Shown here: piece after piece, positions 44,446-52,973 of the stretch
Layout of the letters: each line of letters opens with the position of its first letter
Numbering within the stretch: the first letter of the stretch is position 1
Made by a program: the position numbers and the translations under genes
Source of the DNA: Ferruginibacter sp.
GTDB taxonomy: Bacteria; Bacteroidota; Bacteroidia; Chitinophagales; Chitinophagaceae
DNA: 64,000 nucleotides
Reading direction: 5' to 3'
NCBI GenBank assembly: GCA_019638525.1
Contig: JAHBTO010000004.1
Span: forward strand, 1 to 64,000
The notes under the pieces: generated by a model
Database searches by the model: none
Told to the model about the DNA's origin: nothing
The model's input: the letters and a program-made list of their open reading frames with translations, nothing else

Positions 44446-45186
44446 CTATTCGTCCATCCCCTCCAAACCCCTTTCAGTTTTACTCGAGTTTTTTAGCATT
44501 TGGCTAATGGTATCTATTTCTGCAGCCGAAAAATACCGCCACTTTCCGGTGGGCAGGCCTTTTAATATTATGTTCATAATACGGGTGCGTTTTAAACTTT
44601 CAACACGATAGCCTAATGCTTCGCACATACGCCGTATCTGCCGGTTTAAACCTTGTGTAAGTATAATTTTAAATAGGTTTGGCCCTTCCTGCTTTACAAA
44701 ACATTTTTGGGTAACCGTACCCAATATGCGTACACCGTTACGCATTTTTTGTAAAAAATCAATTGTGATTGGCTTATCAACCATTACTATGTATTCTTTT
44801 TCGTGTTGGTTACCGGCACGCAGTATCTTATTTACAATATCACCATCATTGGTTAAAAATATCAACCCTTCGCTGCGTTTATCCAACCGGCCAATAGGAA
44901 AAATCCTTGATTTGAATTGTACAAAATCAATGATATTGGTTTTATCTTTTACATCGGTGGTACAGGTAATGCCTTTGGGTTTATTAAATGCAATGTAAAC
45001 TTCTACTTTCTTTTTTTTACTGATGGGCTCACCATCTACTAACACTATATCGCCTGCGGCCACCCTGTTTCCCTTCATCGCTTCTACACCGTTAATTGTA
45101 ACCCTTAACTGTTCAATATATTTATCCGCCTCACGGCGGCTGCAAAACCCCGTATCACTAATGTATTTATTTAAGCTGGTATCCAT
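44446..45186 (-). CDS. rluF: 23S rRNA pseudouridine synthase RluF
   Basis: A 246-residue RsuA-family pseudouridine synthase. An S4 RNA-binding domain (about 1-60, NKYISDTGFCSRREADKYI) precedes the catalytic domain with Asp in IGRLDKRSEGLIFLTNDGD. The RluF-specific run RTRIMNIILKGLPTGKWR and GLNRQIRRMCEALGYRV support the assignment, which in E. coli modifies U2604 of 23S rRNA. It sits between infC and rpmI, behind a strong terminator, which is not the usual order of this cluster. Confidence 0.9.
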   Translation of the reverse strand: MDTSLNKYISDTGFCSRREADKYIEQLRVTINGVEAMKGNRVAAGDIVLVDGEPISKKKKVEVYIAFNKPKGITCTTDVKDKTNIIDFVQFKSRIFPIGRLDKRSEGLIFLTNDGDIVNKILRAGNQHEKEYIVMVDKPITIDFLQKMRNGVRILGTVTQKCFVKQEGPNLFKIILTQGLNRQIRRMCEALGYRVESLKRTRIMNIILKGLPTGKWRYFSAAEIDTISQMLKNSSKTERGLEGMDE

Positions 45187-45198
45187 AATGCAATTTGT

Positions 45199-45230
45199 AA
45201 AAATAAAAAGGGAAGTGAAAACTTCCCTTT
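45199..45230 (-). terminator. Terminator between infC and rluF
   Basis: A perfect 10-bp stem (AAAGGGAAGT and ACTTCCCTTT) with a 4-base loop is followed on the minus strand by a T-rich tail (45199-45206). It lies 20 bases past infC and 13 bases before the rluF ATG, so it splits the cluster or works as an attenuator. Confidence 0.85.
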
Positions 45231-45250
45231 AAAAAAGATATAATGGTTGC

Positions 45251-45853
45251 TTAATTGATTTTATTGGCGGCCAATTGTTTTCTTTTAGAGAGCTTTGCTT
45301 TGGGGGCAAACATCACCTGCATACGCTTTCCTTCCATTTTAGGCATGCTTTCCAATGCACCCACTTCTTTTAAGCGATCGGCAAATTTCAATAACAACAA
45401 TTCGCCCCTCTCTTTAAACATAATAGCTCGTCCTTTAAACTGTACATGGGCTTTTACTTTATCGCCATCAGCCAAAAACTTCTCGGCATGTTTCACTTTA
45501 AATTCAAAATCGTGGTCATCGGTATTGGGTGTAAAGCGAATTTCTTTAACCTCACTGGTTTTAGACTTCGCTTTCATTTCTTTTTTCTTTTTCTTTTCTT
45601 CGTACAAGAACTTGTTATAGTCAATAACCTTACAAACCGGAGGATTAGCACCGGGAGAAATTTCAACTAAATCAAGGTCAAGGGACTGAGCAATTCTTTG
45701 AGCTTCTTCTTTAGAATAGATACCGGTTTCTACATTATCACCTACCAATCGTACTTCGGGTACTCTTATCATGTGATTGGTTCGGTGTTCCTGTTGTTGC
45801 TCTTTTTTAAATCGGGGATTAAAGGCTCCTTTGGGCCTGGGTGGAAATGCCAT
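45251..45853 (-). CDS. infC: Translation initiation factor IF-3
   Basis: A 200-residue IF-3, slightly longer than usual because of a polar N-terminal extension. The N domain signature YSKEEAQRIAQSLDLDLVEI and the C domain KAHVQFKGRAIMFKERGE are present. It binds 30S subunits and checks start-codon pairing. The start is a normal ATG in a clean context. It lies 118 bases after thrS. Confidence 0.96.
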   Translation of the reverse strand: MAFPPRPKGAFNPRFKKEQQQEHRTNHMIRVPEVRLVGDNVETGIYSKEEAQRIAQSLDLDLVEISPGANPPVCKVIDYNKFLYEEKKKKKEMKAKSKTSEVKEIRFTPNTDDHDFEFKVKHAEKFLADGDKVKAHVQFKGRAIMFKERGELLLLKFADRLKEVGALESMPKMEGKRMQVMFAPKAKLSKRKQLAANKIN

Positions 45854-45971
45854 TTATTATTTTTAGTTTACAATGTTGTTTCGCTAATCAAAAGTATAAT
45901 TTTTATTTAAGATATGCTACTTGCAATATATTTATTCTTTAAAAATAAAAAATATTACTGCCTTATTTTTC

Positions 45972-47906
45972 TTATTCGGCTAACCTGTCTTTAATTTCCT
46001 TTGAAACTTCCATAATGAATTCTTCAACCGGTTTTACGCCAATATCTCCTTTACCATGCCTCCTTACCGACACTTTACCATCACTCATCTCCTTTTCGCC
46101 AATTACCAGCATATAAGGCACTTTGGCTATTTCGGTATCCCGTATTTTTTTACCAATCTTTTCGCTGCGGTCGTCAATTTCGGCACGTATATCGGCTTTT
46201 ATTAGTTTTTGCAAAACCGTGTTTGCATAATCCATAAACTTATCGCTAATAGGTAAAACTTTTACCTGCAACGGTGCCAGCCATACCGGGAACTTACCGG
46301 CATAATGTTCCAATAAGAAACCGATAAACCTTTCATGAGTTCCTAACGGCGCCCGGTGAATAATTAATGGTATTTCGGGTTGGTTATTTTGGTTTGTAAA
46401 TGTTAAATTAAAACTGCGTGATTGAGCAAAATCAACCTGGTTGGTGGCTAAAGTAAATTCTCGCCCAATGGCACTCCAAATTTGAACATCAATCTTGGGC
46501 CCATAAAAAGCTCCTTCGCCTTTTACTTCAATAAAAGGCACACCTGTTTCTATTAAAACATTTCTAACTAATTCTTCAGTTTGTAACCAAAGCTCGGGTT
46601 CGTTCACATATTTCTGCCCAAGTTTTTCGGGGTCGTGTAAACTAAGGCGCATCACATACTTTTCTATACCAAAAATTTTAAAATATTTAAGGTACATATC
46701 ATTTACCGCCTTAAACTCACGGGCAAAATCATCTTTACTGCAATAAATATGAGCATCGTTCATGTGCAGGCAACGCACCCTCATCAAACCAAATAATTCG
46801 CCGCTTTGTTCGTAACGGTAACAGGTACCGTATTCTGCAATCCTTAGTGGCAGGTCTTTATAACTCCGCTGCTCCGCATCAAAAATTTTATGATGATGCG
46901 GACAATTCATTGCTTTTAAATAATATTTCTCCCCGTCCATTTCCATAGGCGGAAACATGCTATCGGCATAGTAAGGAAGGTGCCCACTTGTTAGGTACAT
47001 ACTCTCTTTGGCAATATGCGGTGTAACTACCCGCTTGTACCCTGCTTCTTTTTCTGTTTCCTTGGCAAGTTTTTCCAACTCTTCAATTATAACTGTGCCG
47101 TTTGGCATCCATAAAATTAAACCCGGCCCAACATTATCATCCATGGTATATATGCCTAGTTCTTTTCCTAGTTTGCGATGATCTCTTTTCTTTGCCTCTT
47201 CCATCATCAATACATATTCGTCAAGCTCTTTTTGGTTAGGAAAGGTTACACCATAAATACGGGTAAGCTGTTTATTTTTTTCATCGCCTTTCCAGTAAGC
47301 CCCTGCAATGCTTGTAAGTTTTATTGCTTTTATAGCGCCGGTTGATGGGATATGTGGCCCACGACATAAATCGGTAAAGCCACCCTGTGTATAAAAAGTT
47401 ATTTCACCATCGTTTAAATTACTAATTAGGTCAAGTTTGTATTCGTCTCCTTTTTCAGTAAAATATTTTAATGCTTCAGCTTTAGGTACATCTTTACGGA
47501 TATATTTATTATTCTGCTTTGCCAGTTCCTGCATCTTTTTTTCCAGTACAATCAAATCTTCTTCCGATATTTTTCTGTCTCCAAGGTCCATATCATAATA
47601 AAAACCTTTTTCAATAGCAGGGCCTACCCAAAATTTCACACCGGGGAATGCGGCCTCCACTGCTTCGGCCATTAAATGGGCCGATGAGTGCCAAAATGTG
47701 GATTTACCACCTGCATCATCCCAGGTTAATAGCTTAAGCGATGCATCATTATTTATTGGCCTTGTTGCATCCCATACTTCGCCGTTTATATCTGCAGCTA
47801 AAACTTTTTTTGCTAATCCTTCGCTGATGGATTTAGCTACATCAAAAGCGGTTACCCCGCTTTCAAATTCTTTTACAGCACCATCAGGTAATGTTATCTT
47901 TATCAT
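45972..47906 (-). CDS. thrS: Threonyl-tRNA synthetase
   Basis: A 644-residue class II aminoacyl-tRNA synthetase with the full ThrRS layout: TGS domain (about 1-62), editing domain (about 63-225), catalytic core with motif 2 (RVRCLHMNDAHIYC) and the Cys/His zinc ligands (MNCPHHHKIF and later HRAPLGTHERF), and a C-terminal anticodon-binding domain (about 545-644). It attaches Thr to tRNA-Thr and heads the cluster with infC. A -7 element overlapped by an inverted repeat lies upstream. Confidence 0.97.
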   Translation of the reverse strand: MIKITLPDGAVKEFESGVTAFDVAKSISEGLAKKVLAADINGEVWDATRPINNDASLKLLTWDDAGGKSTFWHSSAHLMAEAVEAAFPGVKFWVGPAIEKGFYYDMDLGDRKISEEDLIVLEKKMQELAKQNNKYIRKDVPKAEALKYFTEKGDEYKLDLISNLNDGEITFYTQGGFTDLCRGPHIPSTGAIKAIKLTSIAGAYWKGDEKNKQLTRIYGVTFPNQKELDEYVLMMEEAKKRDHRKLGKELGIYTMDDNVGPGLILWMPNGTVIIEELEKLAKETEKEAGYKRVVTPHIAKESMYLTSGHLPYYADSMFPPMEMDGEKYYLKAMNCPHHHKIFDAEQRSYKDLPLRIAEYGTCYRYEQSGELFGLMRVRCLHMNDAHIYCSKDDFAREFKAVNDMYLKYFKIFGIEKYVMRLSLHDPEKLGQKYVNEPELWLQTEELVRNVLIETGVPFIEVKGEGAFYGPKIDVQIWSAIGREFTLATNQVDFAQSRSFNLTFTNQNNQPEIPLIIHRAPLGTHERFIGFLLEHYAGKFPVWLAPLQVKVLPISDKFMDYANTVLQKLIKADIRAEIDDRSEKIGKKIRDTEIAKVPYMLVIGEKEMSDGKVSVRRHGKGDIGVKPVEEFIMEVSKEIKDRLAE

Positions 47907-47992
47907 ATCTTTTATTACATGCCATTGGTTACTTACGCAGGCAATTTATTGTTGAGATGGCTACCAGTATAATGTAAATTATTTTATGGTTG

Positions 47993-48019
47993 GCAGCCAA
48001 TTTTCAGGCTGCAAATTTA
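47993..48019 (-). promoter_or_regulatory. thrS promoter element overlapped by an inverted repeat
   Basis: The minus strand TAAATTTG (48012-48019) is an exact TAnnTTTG match about 100 bases before thrS. An inverted repeat with arms GCAGCC and GGCTGC, 8 bases apart (47993-48012), touches its end, like an operator. The leader of about 100 bases could hold more control, but no T-box is evident. Confidence 0.42.
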
Positions 48020-48066
48020 ACGAGTTATTAGCTATTGAAAAATTTATCTAAAATATCTTTGTAAAG

Positions 48067-49173
48067 ATGAATAGAATTTTACCATTCATATACTTAACCC
48101 TCTTCAGCAATATAGTTTTTGCACAAAATTTTACCGGGCAATGGAAAGGCGGATTTATTGATAAAAGCACTTCTTTTTCAGGATGGGGAGGAGACCAATG
48201 TGAATATGTGTTAGAAATAGAATGCAAAGGAACAAAAGTATCCGGTTACTCTTACACTTATTTCAGCGATGGCGGTAAACGTTATTACACCATTTGCAAA
48301 CTAACAGGTAAATTAAATAAAGCCAGTAAATATATTGAAGTAACAGAAATAGAAAGAACAAAAACCAATGTACCTGTTAACATTCGTAATTGTTTTCAAA
48401 TACACAAGCTTACGTATTTTAAACAAGGCGATAATGAAACTTTAGAGGGCACCTGGGTACCAGCGCCTAATCAGCAAGGCGATTGTGGATTTGGTACAAC
48501 GGTATTATCAAGAAGGCTGCTTAAAAATACGTTTGCTTATTCTGGCAAAAAACCTACACCCAAATCACCTGTTGCCAAAGTAACACCTAAAAAACCTACT
48601 GCCCCATTAGTAAAAACAAAACCTACGGTAAAAAAAGCCGGGCCGGTTGCCAGTACAAAACCACCTGTAAAAAAATCTGAACCTGTAGCAAGTACTAAAA
48701 CACCGGTAATTAAACAAAACCCCGATAAATTAAAATCGGAAGATGTAAAAACACCTGAAGAAATAAAACCAGATAAAACCGAACCTCCAATTAAAAAACA
48801 AGTATTATCCAATTATGAAAAACGTAATAGTGATATAATTAAAACTATTGTATTAAATAATAAATCTATTACCGTTGACTTATATGATAATGGTGAAATT
48901 GATGGCGACAGTATTTCGCTCTTCTTTAATAGTAAACTCATTTTATCACACAAACGCCTGAGTGATAAAGCCATCAGCCTGAGATTAAATATTGATGATA
49001 CCAGGGATGAAAATGAACTTATCATGTATGCCGAAAACCTTGGCAGCATTCCTCCAAACACAGCATTAATGGTAGTACATGACGGTGATTACCGTTACGA
49101 AGTACGCATTTCTTCTGATTTACAAAAAAGCGGCGTCATCCGCTTTAAATATAAGCCTGATAGTAAACAATAA
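48067..49173 (+). CDS. Secreted two-domain protein with C-terminal domain shared with the amidase
   Basis: A 368-residue secreted protein of unknown function. The signal peptide is MNRILPFIYLTLFSNIVFAQ. Residues about 21-155 are a beta-rich domain (FTGQWKGGFIDKSTSFSGW), 158-248 a Lys/Pro/Thr linker with an internal repeat (GPVASTKPPVKK and EPVASTKTPVIK), and 250-368 a C-terminal domain. The latter contains DLYDNGEIDGDSISLFFN and NLGSIPPNTALMVV, and is clearly homologous to residues 339-454 of the amidase at 62492-63856. The linker is the sort that threads through peptidoglycan. An exact TATCTTTG at 48054-48061 is too close to the ATG for a normal promoter. Confidence 0.8.
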   Translation: MNRILPFIYLTLFSNIVFAQNFTGQWKGGFIDKSTSFSGWGGDQCEYVLEIECKGTKVSGYSYTYFSDGGKRYYTICKLTGKLNKASKYIEVTEIERTKTNVPVNIRNCFQIHKLTYFKQGDNETLEGTWVPAPNQQGDCGFGTTVLSRRLLKNTFAYSGKKPTPKSPVAKVTPKKPTAPLVKTKPTVKKAGPVASTKPPVKKSEPVASTKTPVIKQNPDKLKSEDVKTPEEIKPDKTEPPIKKQVLSNYEKRNSDIIKTIVLNNKSITVDLYDNGEIDGDSISLFFNSKLILSHKRLSDKAISLRLNIDDTRDENELIMYAENLGSIPPNTALMVVHDGDYRYEVRISSDLQKSGVIRFKYKPDSKQ

Positions 49174-49219
49174 AATAATACTTGCTACGTTATAGGCTTA
49201 ACCAATATCGGAATTTATC

Positions 49220-49672
49220 ATGAAACCTATTTACCGGGGCTTATTGCTTTTTGCCTGTGTTTTAATAACTGCCATTACACTTAACTCCTGTGCAAAAAAA
49301 GACCATAGTACAGATTTACCTAAAGAACAACAGATTGTTGGCCAATGGGGTATCAACAGGGTTCAGCTTAGATTATACTCGGGAACTACATTTTTAAAAG
49401 ATACCATCATACCGGCTATCCCCCAACCAAAAAATTATATTGTTTTTGATGCAGGCTCGGGGTTTGAATTTAAATACAACAGCGCTGTTTCAAATACAGG
49501 AACTTACCAATTTTCGGGAACCGATTCATTGATTGCCGTTACTCCTGGTGTTACTTATCGTTGGAAAATGTTAACTATGACCAATGTACTGTTTACCATG
49601 ATGAACACTTCTACCAATAACCCTGCTTTTCCGGGATTAAAAGTAGAAACATATTTTACACTAACCCGATAA
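49220..49672 (+). CDS. Small lipoprotein, unknown function
   Basis: A 150-residue protein with a lipoprotein signal: LLLFACVLITAITLNSC gives a lipobox with Cys near residue 24, followed by AKKDHSTD. The mature part is beta-rich and lipocalin-like (VGQWGINRVQLRLYSG, then TYRWKMLTMTNVLFTMMNTS). This matches the general type of small Bacteroidetes lipocalin-like lipoproteins, but I do not assign a family. It starts 46 bases after the secreted two-domain gene and is followed by a terminator. Confidence 0.75.
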   Translation: MKPIYRGLLLFACVLITAITLNSCAKKDHSTDLPKEQQIVGQWGINRVQLRLYSGTTFLKDTIIPAIPQPKNYIVFDAGSGFEFKYNSAVSNTGTYQFSGTDSLIAVTPGVTYRWKMLTMTNVLFTMMNTSTNNPAFPGLKVETYFTLTR

Positions 49673-49692
49673 TATAATAATTATTCATTGTT

Positions 49693-49725
49693 AAAGCATC
49701 TGCCAGTGGGTAGATGCTTTCTTTT
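49693..49725 (+). terminator. Intrinsic terminator
   Basis: AAAGCATCT and AGATGCTTT arms (9 bp, 10-base loop) are followed by a T-rich tail, 20 bases past the lipoprotein stop. Confidence 0.82.
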
Positions 49726-49820
49726 ATTTATACAATTTTCTCTACTTGATATTTTATGATGAGTATTCTAAGAAATGCACTTTACCTAAACCCGGTGATA
49801 AAGTAAAATGAAATATTTCT

Positions 49821-52178
49821 TTAGAATTTTACATTCCATGTAATAGCCGGTATTACCGGAAATAATGAAACCTGTTTAGCCTGCACCTGCAGGGTTCCAT
49901 TAAAGGGGCTACCCGACTGATCGAAATAAATGAAATAGGGGTTTTTTCGGTTATAAACATTATACACACTAAACACCCATTCGCTTTTCCATTTACGTTT
50001 TGCATTCTTTTTGGGTGTAAGTATTGCAGCAAGGTCAATACGATGATAAGGTGGCAAACGGTATTCATTAATCCTGCTATACTCCTGGGTTAGTATGCCT
50101 CCAACAAAATAAAACCTTTCGGGCAGTGTGGCAGCATTACCTGTACCAAAAACAAAAGTGCCTGATAAACGCCACTTTTTATTCAGTTCGTAAACAGCAA
50201 CTATGCTCATATCATTTCGCCTATCATATTTTGCAGGGTACTTGTTACCAAAATTTAATTGAGGAAACTTGCGCCATGTCCAGCTAAGGGTATACCCTAT
50301 CCATCCCGTTAACCTACCTTTTGTTTTATTTATAAATAGTTCGGCACCATAACTCCAGCCATTACCAAACACAAAAGAATTTTCAGTGTCATCTAACCCA
50401 GTAGGTGTATAACCTTCTTTATATTCAATTTGGTTTTGCATCTTTTTATAATATAGCTCTACTGATGTTTCATACATATTGTCTTTAAAGTTTTTAAATA
50501 AGCCCGCAGCATAAAGCCAACTTACCTGCGGCTTTACTTTATAGGTGCTGGGCACCCAAATATCGGTAGGCAATGTAGTGCCGGCATTACTTACAAGATG
50601 AATGTACTGAAGGTTCCTGGTAACCGATGCCTTAACTGATGTTTCGTCGTTGATAGCGTAACGAACTGTAAGCCTTGGTTCAAGACCACCATAAGTTTTA
50701 ACTGCTTTGCCTTTTGTATATACAGTACTATCTAACCTGTTACCATCTGCATCGGTTTCATAAATTTTATAAGGCCCTGTTTGCTGAAACCAGCTATACC
50801 TTAATCCTGCATTAACGTTTAGCTTATCATTTATCTCCCAGTCGTCCTGTATATACAAGGCAGCTTCATTACCAAATTTTATTTGTGCATTATTTGGTTT
50901 AAAAACGGTTGAATCCTGCCTGCCACTGATAACCGAAGGGGTAAATTTGTGATGTGTATATATTCCACCAAATTTTATTTTATGACCGGTATAAGGGTAC
51001 AGGTCAAAATCCTGTTTAAGGCTTATATCTCTTATACCCGATGCCAGCTTCAATTCAAAATCATTTTGAACGGCATTAAATGAAAAATTATAATCGTTAA
51101 AAACTGCAGTAGTATTGCCAAAAAGTTTATTGTTAAATACATGGTTCCAGCGTAAGGTGGCGGTAGAGTTGCCCCACGGAATATTAATCTTTAAACTTTG
51201 CTTGCCATTTGTAAAATCAAACACATCACGGCCAAAATAACCACTCAGGTAAACCCTGTCTTTATCAGAAAAAATATAATTGGCTTTAGCATTCAAATCG
51301 TAAAAATAATAACCGCTTCCATGAAACTGATTTGACTTACCAATGAATGGTTTTATGATGGCATCAACATAAGTACGCCTCCCCGATAGGATAAATGATG
51401 ATTTGTTTTTTTTGATGGGGCCTTGTATTGAGAGCCGAGATGCAATTAAGCCTAATCCTGCATCTACCTGTAATTTTTGATTATTTCCTTCTTTCATAGA
51501 AACATCAAGCACACTTGAGAGGCGCCCCCCATATTGTGCCGGCATTCCTCCTTTAATAAGCGTTACATTTTTTATCGCATCAGCATTAAAGATAGAAAAG
51601 AAACCAAACAGATGACCGGTATTATATACAGGTGCATCATCTAACAAAATCAGGTTTTGATCGGGGCCTCCACCTCTAACATATATACCGGCGCTGCCTT
51701 CACCTGCATTACGTACACCGGGCAGCAACTGTACCGTTTTAAGCAAGTCAACTTCTCCTAAAAATGCAGGTATAGCTTTTATTTGTTCGATGGGCAATGT
51801 TACTTTTCCCATTTGAGCATTTTTAACATTGGCATCACGCTTTTTTGTAGATACCACTACTTCCTGTGATAATTTTATTTTAGGTAATACCTCAAAATTC
51901 AACTTAATATCTTCGGTAAGGTTTATTTGATGAACTTTTTGCCGGTATCCAATAAAAGAACATATCAAGGTGTAACTACCTTCGTTTAGTGTAATAGAAT
52001 AAAATCCATAGGAATTGCTGCTTATACCTTTAGTAAGCCCTTGTACAGAAATGGTGGCTCCAATAAGGGTTTCGCCATTCAAAGAATCTTTAACATAGCC
52101 GCTTATAGTATATTTTTTTTGTGAAGCTGCAGTTAATGAAGCTATCATAAAAAATAAAATACAGTAAGACTTTTTCAT
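49821..52178 (-). CDS. TonB-dependent receptor
   Basis: A 785-residue outer-membrane receptor. A signal peptide (about 1-19) precedes a carboxypeptidase-regulatory-like domain (about 22-100), a plug (about 125-235, with PGVRNAGEGSAGIYVRGG and LILLDDAPVYNTGHLFGFFS) and a barrel ending in aromatic WNVKF. This is the CarboxypepD-plus-plug type; no SusD-like gene follows. It is 35 bases after the DUF3347 gene and probably in one operon, so a metal or metal-chelate substrate is possible. That is inference. Confidence 0.9.
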   Translation of the reverse strand: MKKSYCILFFMIASLTAASQKKYTISGYVKDSLNGETLIGATISVQGLTKGISSNSYGFYSITLNEGSYTLICSFIGYRQKVHQINLTEDIKLNFEVLPKIKLSQEVVVSTKKRDANVKNAQMGKVTLPIEQIKAIPAFLGEVDLLKTVQLLPGVRNAGEGSAGIYVRGGGPDQNLILLDDAPVYNTGHLFGFFSIFNADAIKNVTLIKGGMPAQYGGRLSSVLDVSMKEGNNQKLQVDAGLGLIASRLSIQGPIKKNKSSFILSGRRTYVDAIIKPFIGKSNQFHGSGYYFYDLNAKANYIFSDKDRVYLSGYFGRDVFDFTNGKQSLKINIPWGNSTATLRWNHVFNNKLFGNTTAVFNDYNFSFNAVQNDFELKLASGIRDISLKQDFDLYPYTGHKIKFGGIYTHHKFTPSVISGRQDSTVFKPNNAQIKFGNEAALYIQDDWEINDKLNVNAGLRYSWFQQTGPYKIYETDADGNRLDSTVYTKGKAVKTYGGLEPRLTVRYAINDETSVKASVTRNLQYIHLVSNAGTTLPTDIWVPSTYKVKPQVSWLYAAGLFKNFKDNMYETSVELYYKKMQNQIEYKEGYTPTGLDDTENSFVFGNGWSYGAELFINKTKGRLTGWIGYTLSWTWRKFPQLNFGNKYPAKYDRRNDMSIVAVYELNKKWRLSGTFVFGTGNAATLPERFYFVGGILTQEYSRINEYRLPPYHRIDLAAILTPKKNAKRKWKSEWVFSVYNVYNRKNPYFIYFDQSGSPFNGTLQVQAKQVSLFPVIPAITWNVKF

Positions 52179-52213
52179 AGAGCCTTTGCTTATTTGCTAT
52201 GTTTTAAAGCATG

Positions 52214-52828
52214 TTATTTTGCTTTAATGGTATCTTTAACCATTCCACAATGCAACATAGTGCCTTTATATTCAGGATGGTTTTTACCCAGGTAAGGGTT
52301 AAAGATTTCTTTTGTGGGGCTTATCCAGTTAGCACCTTTATCATCACCAAATGCCATTGGACAATTTTGCCAATACATTTTTTCGCCTTCGTAATTTACA
52401 ATTTTAAAAAAGGGATACAGGTTTTCTGACACCATGCTAAAATCTTTACGAATTTCTGTTATATCAGTTTGTGTTAACAACGATGCAGCGTTTGCCTTTA
52501 TATTCGAAAAGTCGTTCATTGCAACATCATAAATACCTGTTGTGTCTTTTTTCAGTTCTTCCATGGGGATACTATCCATTAACTGTATAAATTTTTGTGT
52601 ACTCATTTTTGCTTTTGCTGTATCAGCATCAACAAGTGCCGATGAAAGGTCAAAATATGATTTCATGGCAACTTCTACAGCAGCATTAAAAGTATCGGAA
52701 TGTTTTTTTAGTGTAATCGGCGCTTGTTTAGGCCCATTATCTCCATATTTTTCTTGGCTAAACTTATACCAATAGTAACCGGCAACAGCCAGTATGAGAA
52801 ACAATACTGTCAACAATATTCTTTTCAT
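52214..52828 (-). CDS. DUF3347 domain protein (metal-related)
   Basis: A 204-residue protein with an N-terminal membrane anchor or signal (about 4-22). The DUF3347 pattern is seen: a helical stretch (VEVAMKSYFDLSSALVDAD), then YWQNCPMAFGDDKGANWIS and NPYLGKNHPEYKGTMLHCG. The conserved Cys, Met and His residues in these motifs are possible metal ligands. DUF3347 is often linked to copper or heavy-metal efflux. Here it leads the operon with a TonB receptor. The -7 element is at 52844-52851. Confidence 0.85.
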   Translation of the reverse strand: MKRILLTVLFLILAVAGYYWYKFSQEKYGDNGPKQAPITLKKHSDTFNAAVEVAMKSYFDLSSALVDADTAKAKMSTQKFIQLMDSIPMEELKKDTTGIYDVAMNDFSNIKANAASLLTQTDITEIRKDFSMVSENLYPFFKIVNYEGEKMYWQNCPMAFGDDKGANWISPTKEIFNPYLGKNHPEYKGTMLHCGMVKDTIKAK

Positions 52829-52843
52829 GCTTTCAATTTTTTA

Positions 52844-52851
52844 CAAATCTA
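52844..52851 (-). promoter_or_regulatory. Putative -7 element of DUF3347 operon
   Basis: The minus strand reads TAGATTTG, an exact TAnnTTTG match, with the start codon about 16 bases downstream. No clear -33 box. Confidence 0.36.
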
Positions 52852-52935
52852 AATACTCAAAAAATAAATTACGCCTGTTAAGGCAATAATTTTTGATATT
52901 GTAACAGATATTATAGTTAAAGGTTCGATATTCGT

Positions 52936-52943
52936 TACTTTTG
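52936..52943 (+). promoter_or_regulatory. Putative -7 element of ABC-F gene
   Basis: TACTTTTG is an exact TAnnTTTG match. Transcription would start near 52950, which excludes the TTG at 52941 as start codon and supports ATG 52974. Confidence 0.4.
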
Positions 52944-52973
52944 CCGCAAATTTGTACACTGATTTTATTACCT

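Noticed and set aside
48054..48061. TATCTTTG as promoter of the secreted two-domain gene
   Set aside because: Transcription would begin at the start codon itself; a leaderless mRNA is possible but unsupported, and no -33 box is correctly spaced.
52941..52973. TTG start for the ABC-F gene
   Set aside because: It overlaps an exact -7 promoter element; ATG 52974 begins the ABC domain in the usual way.
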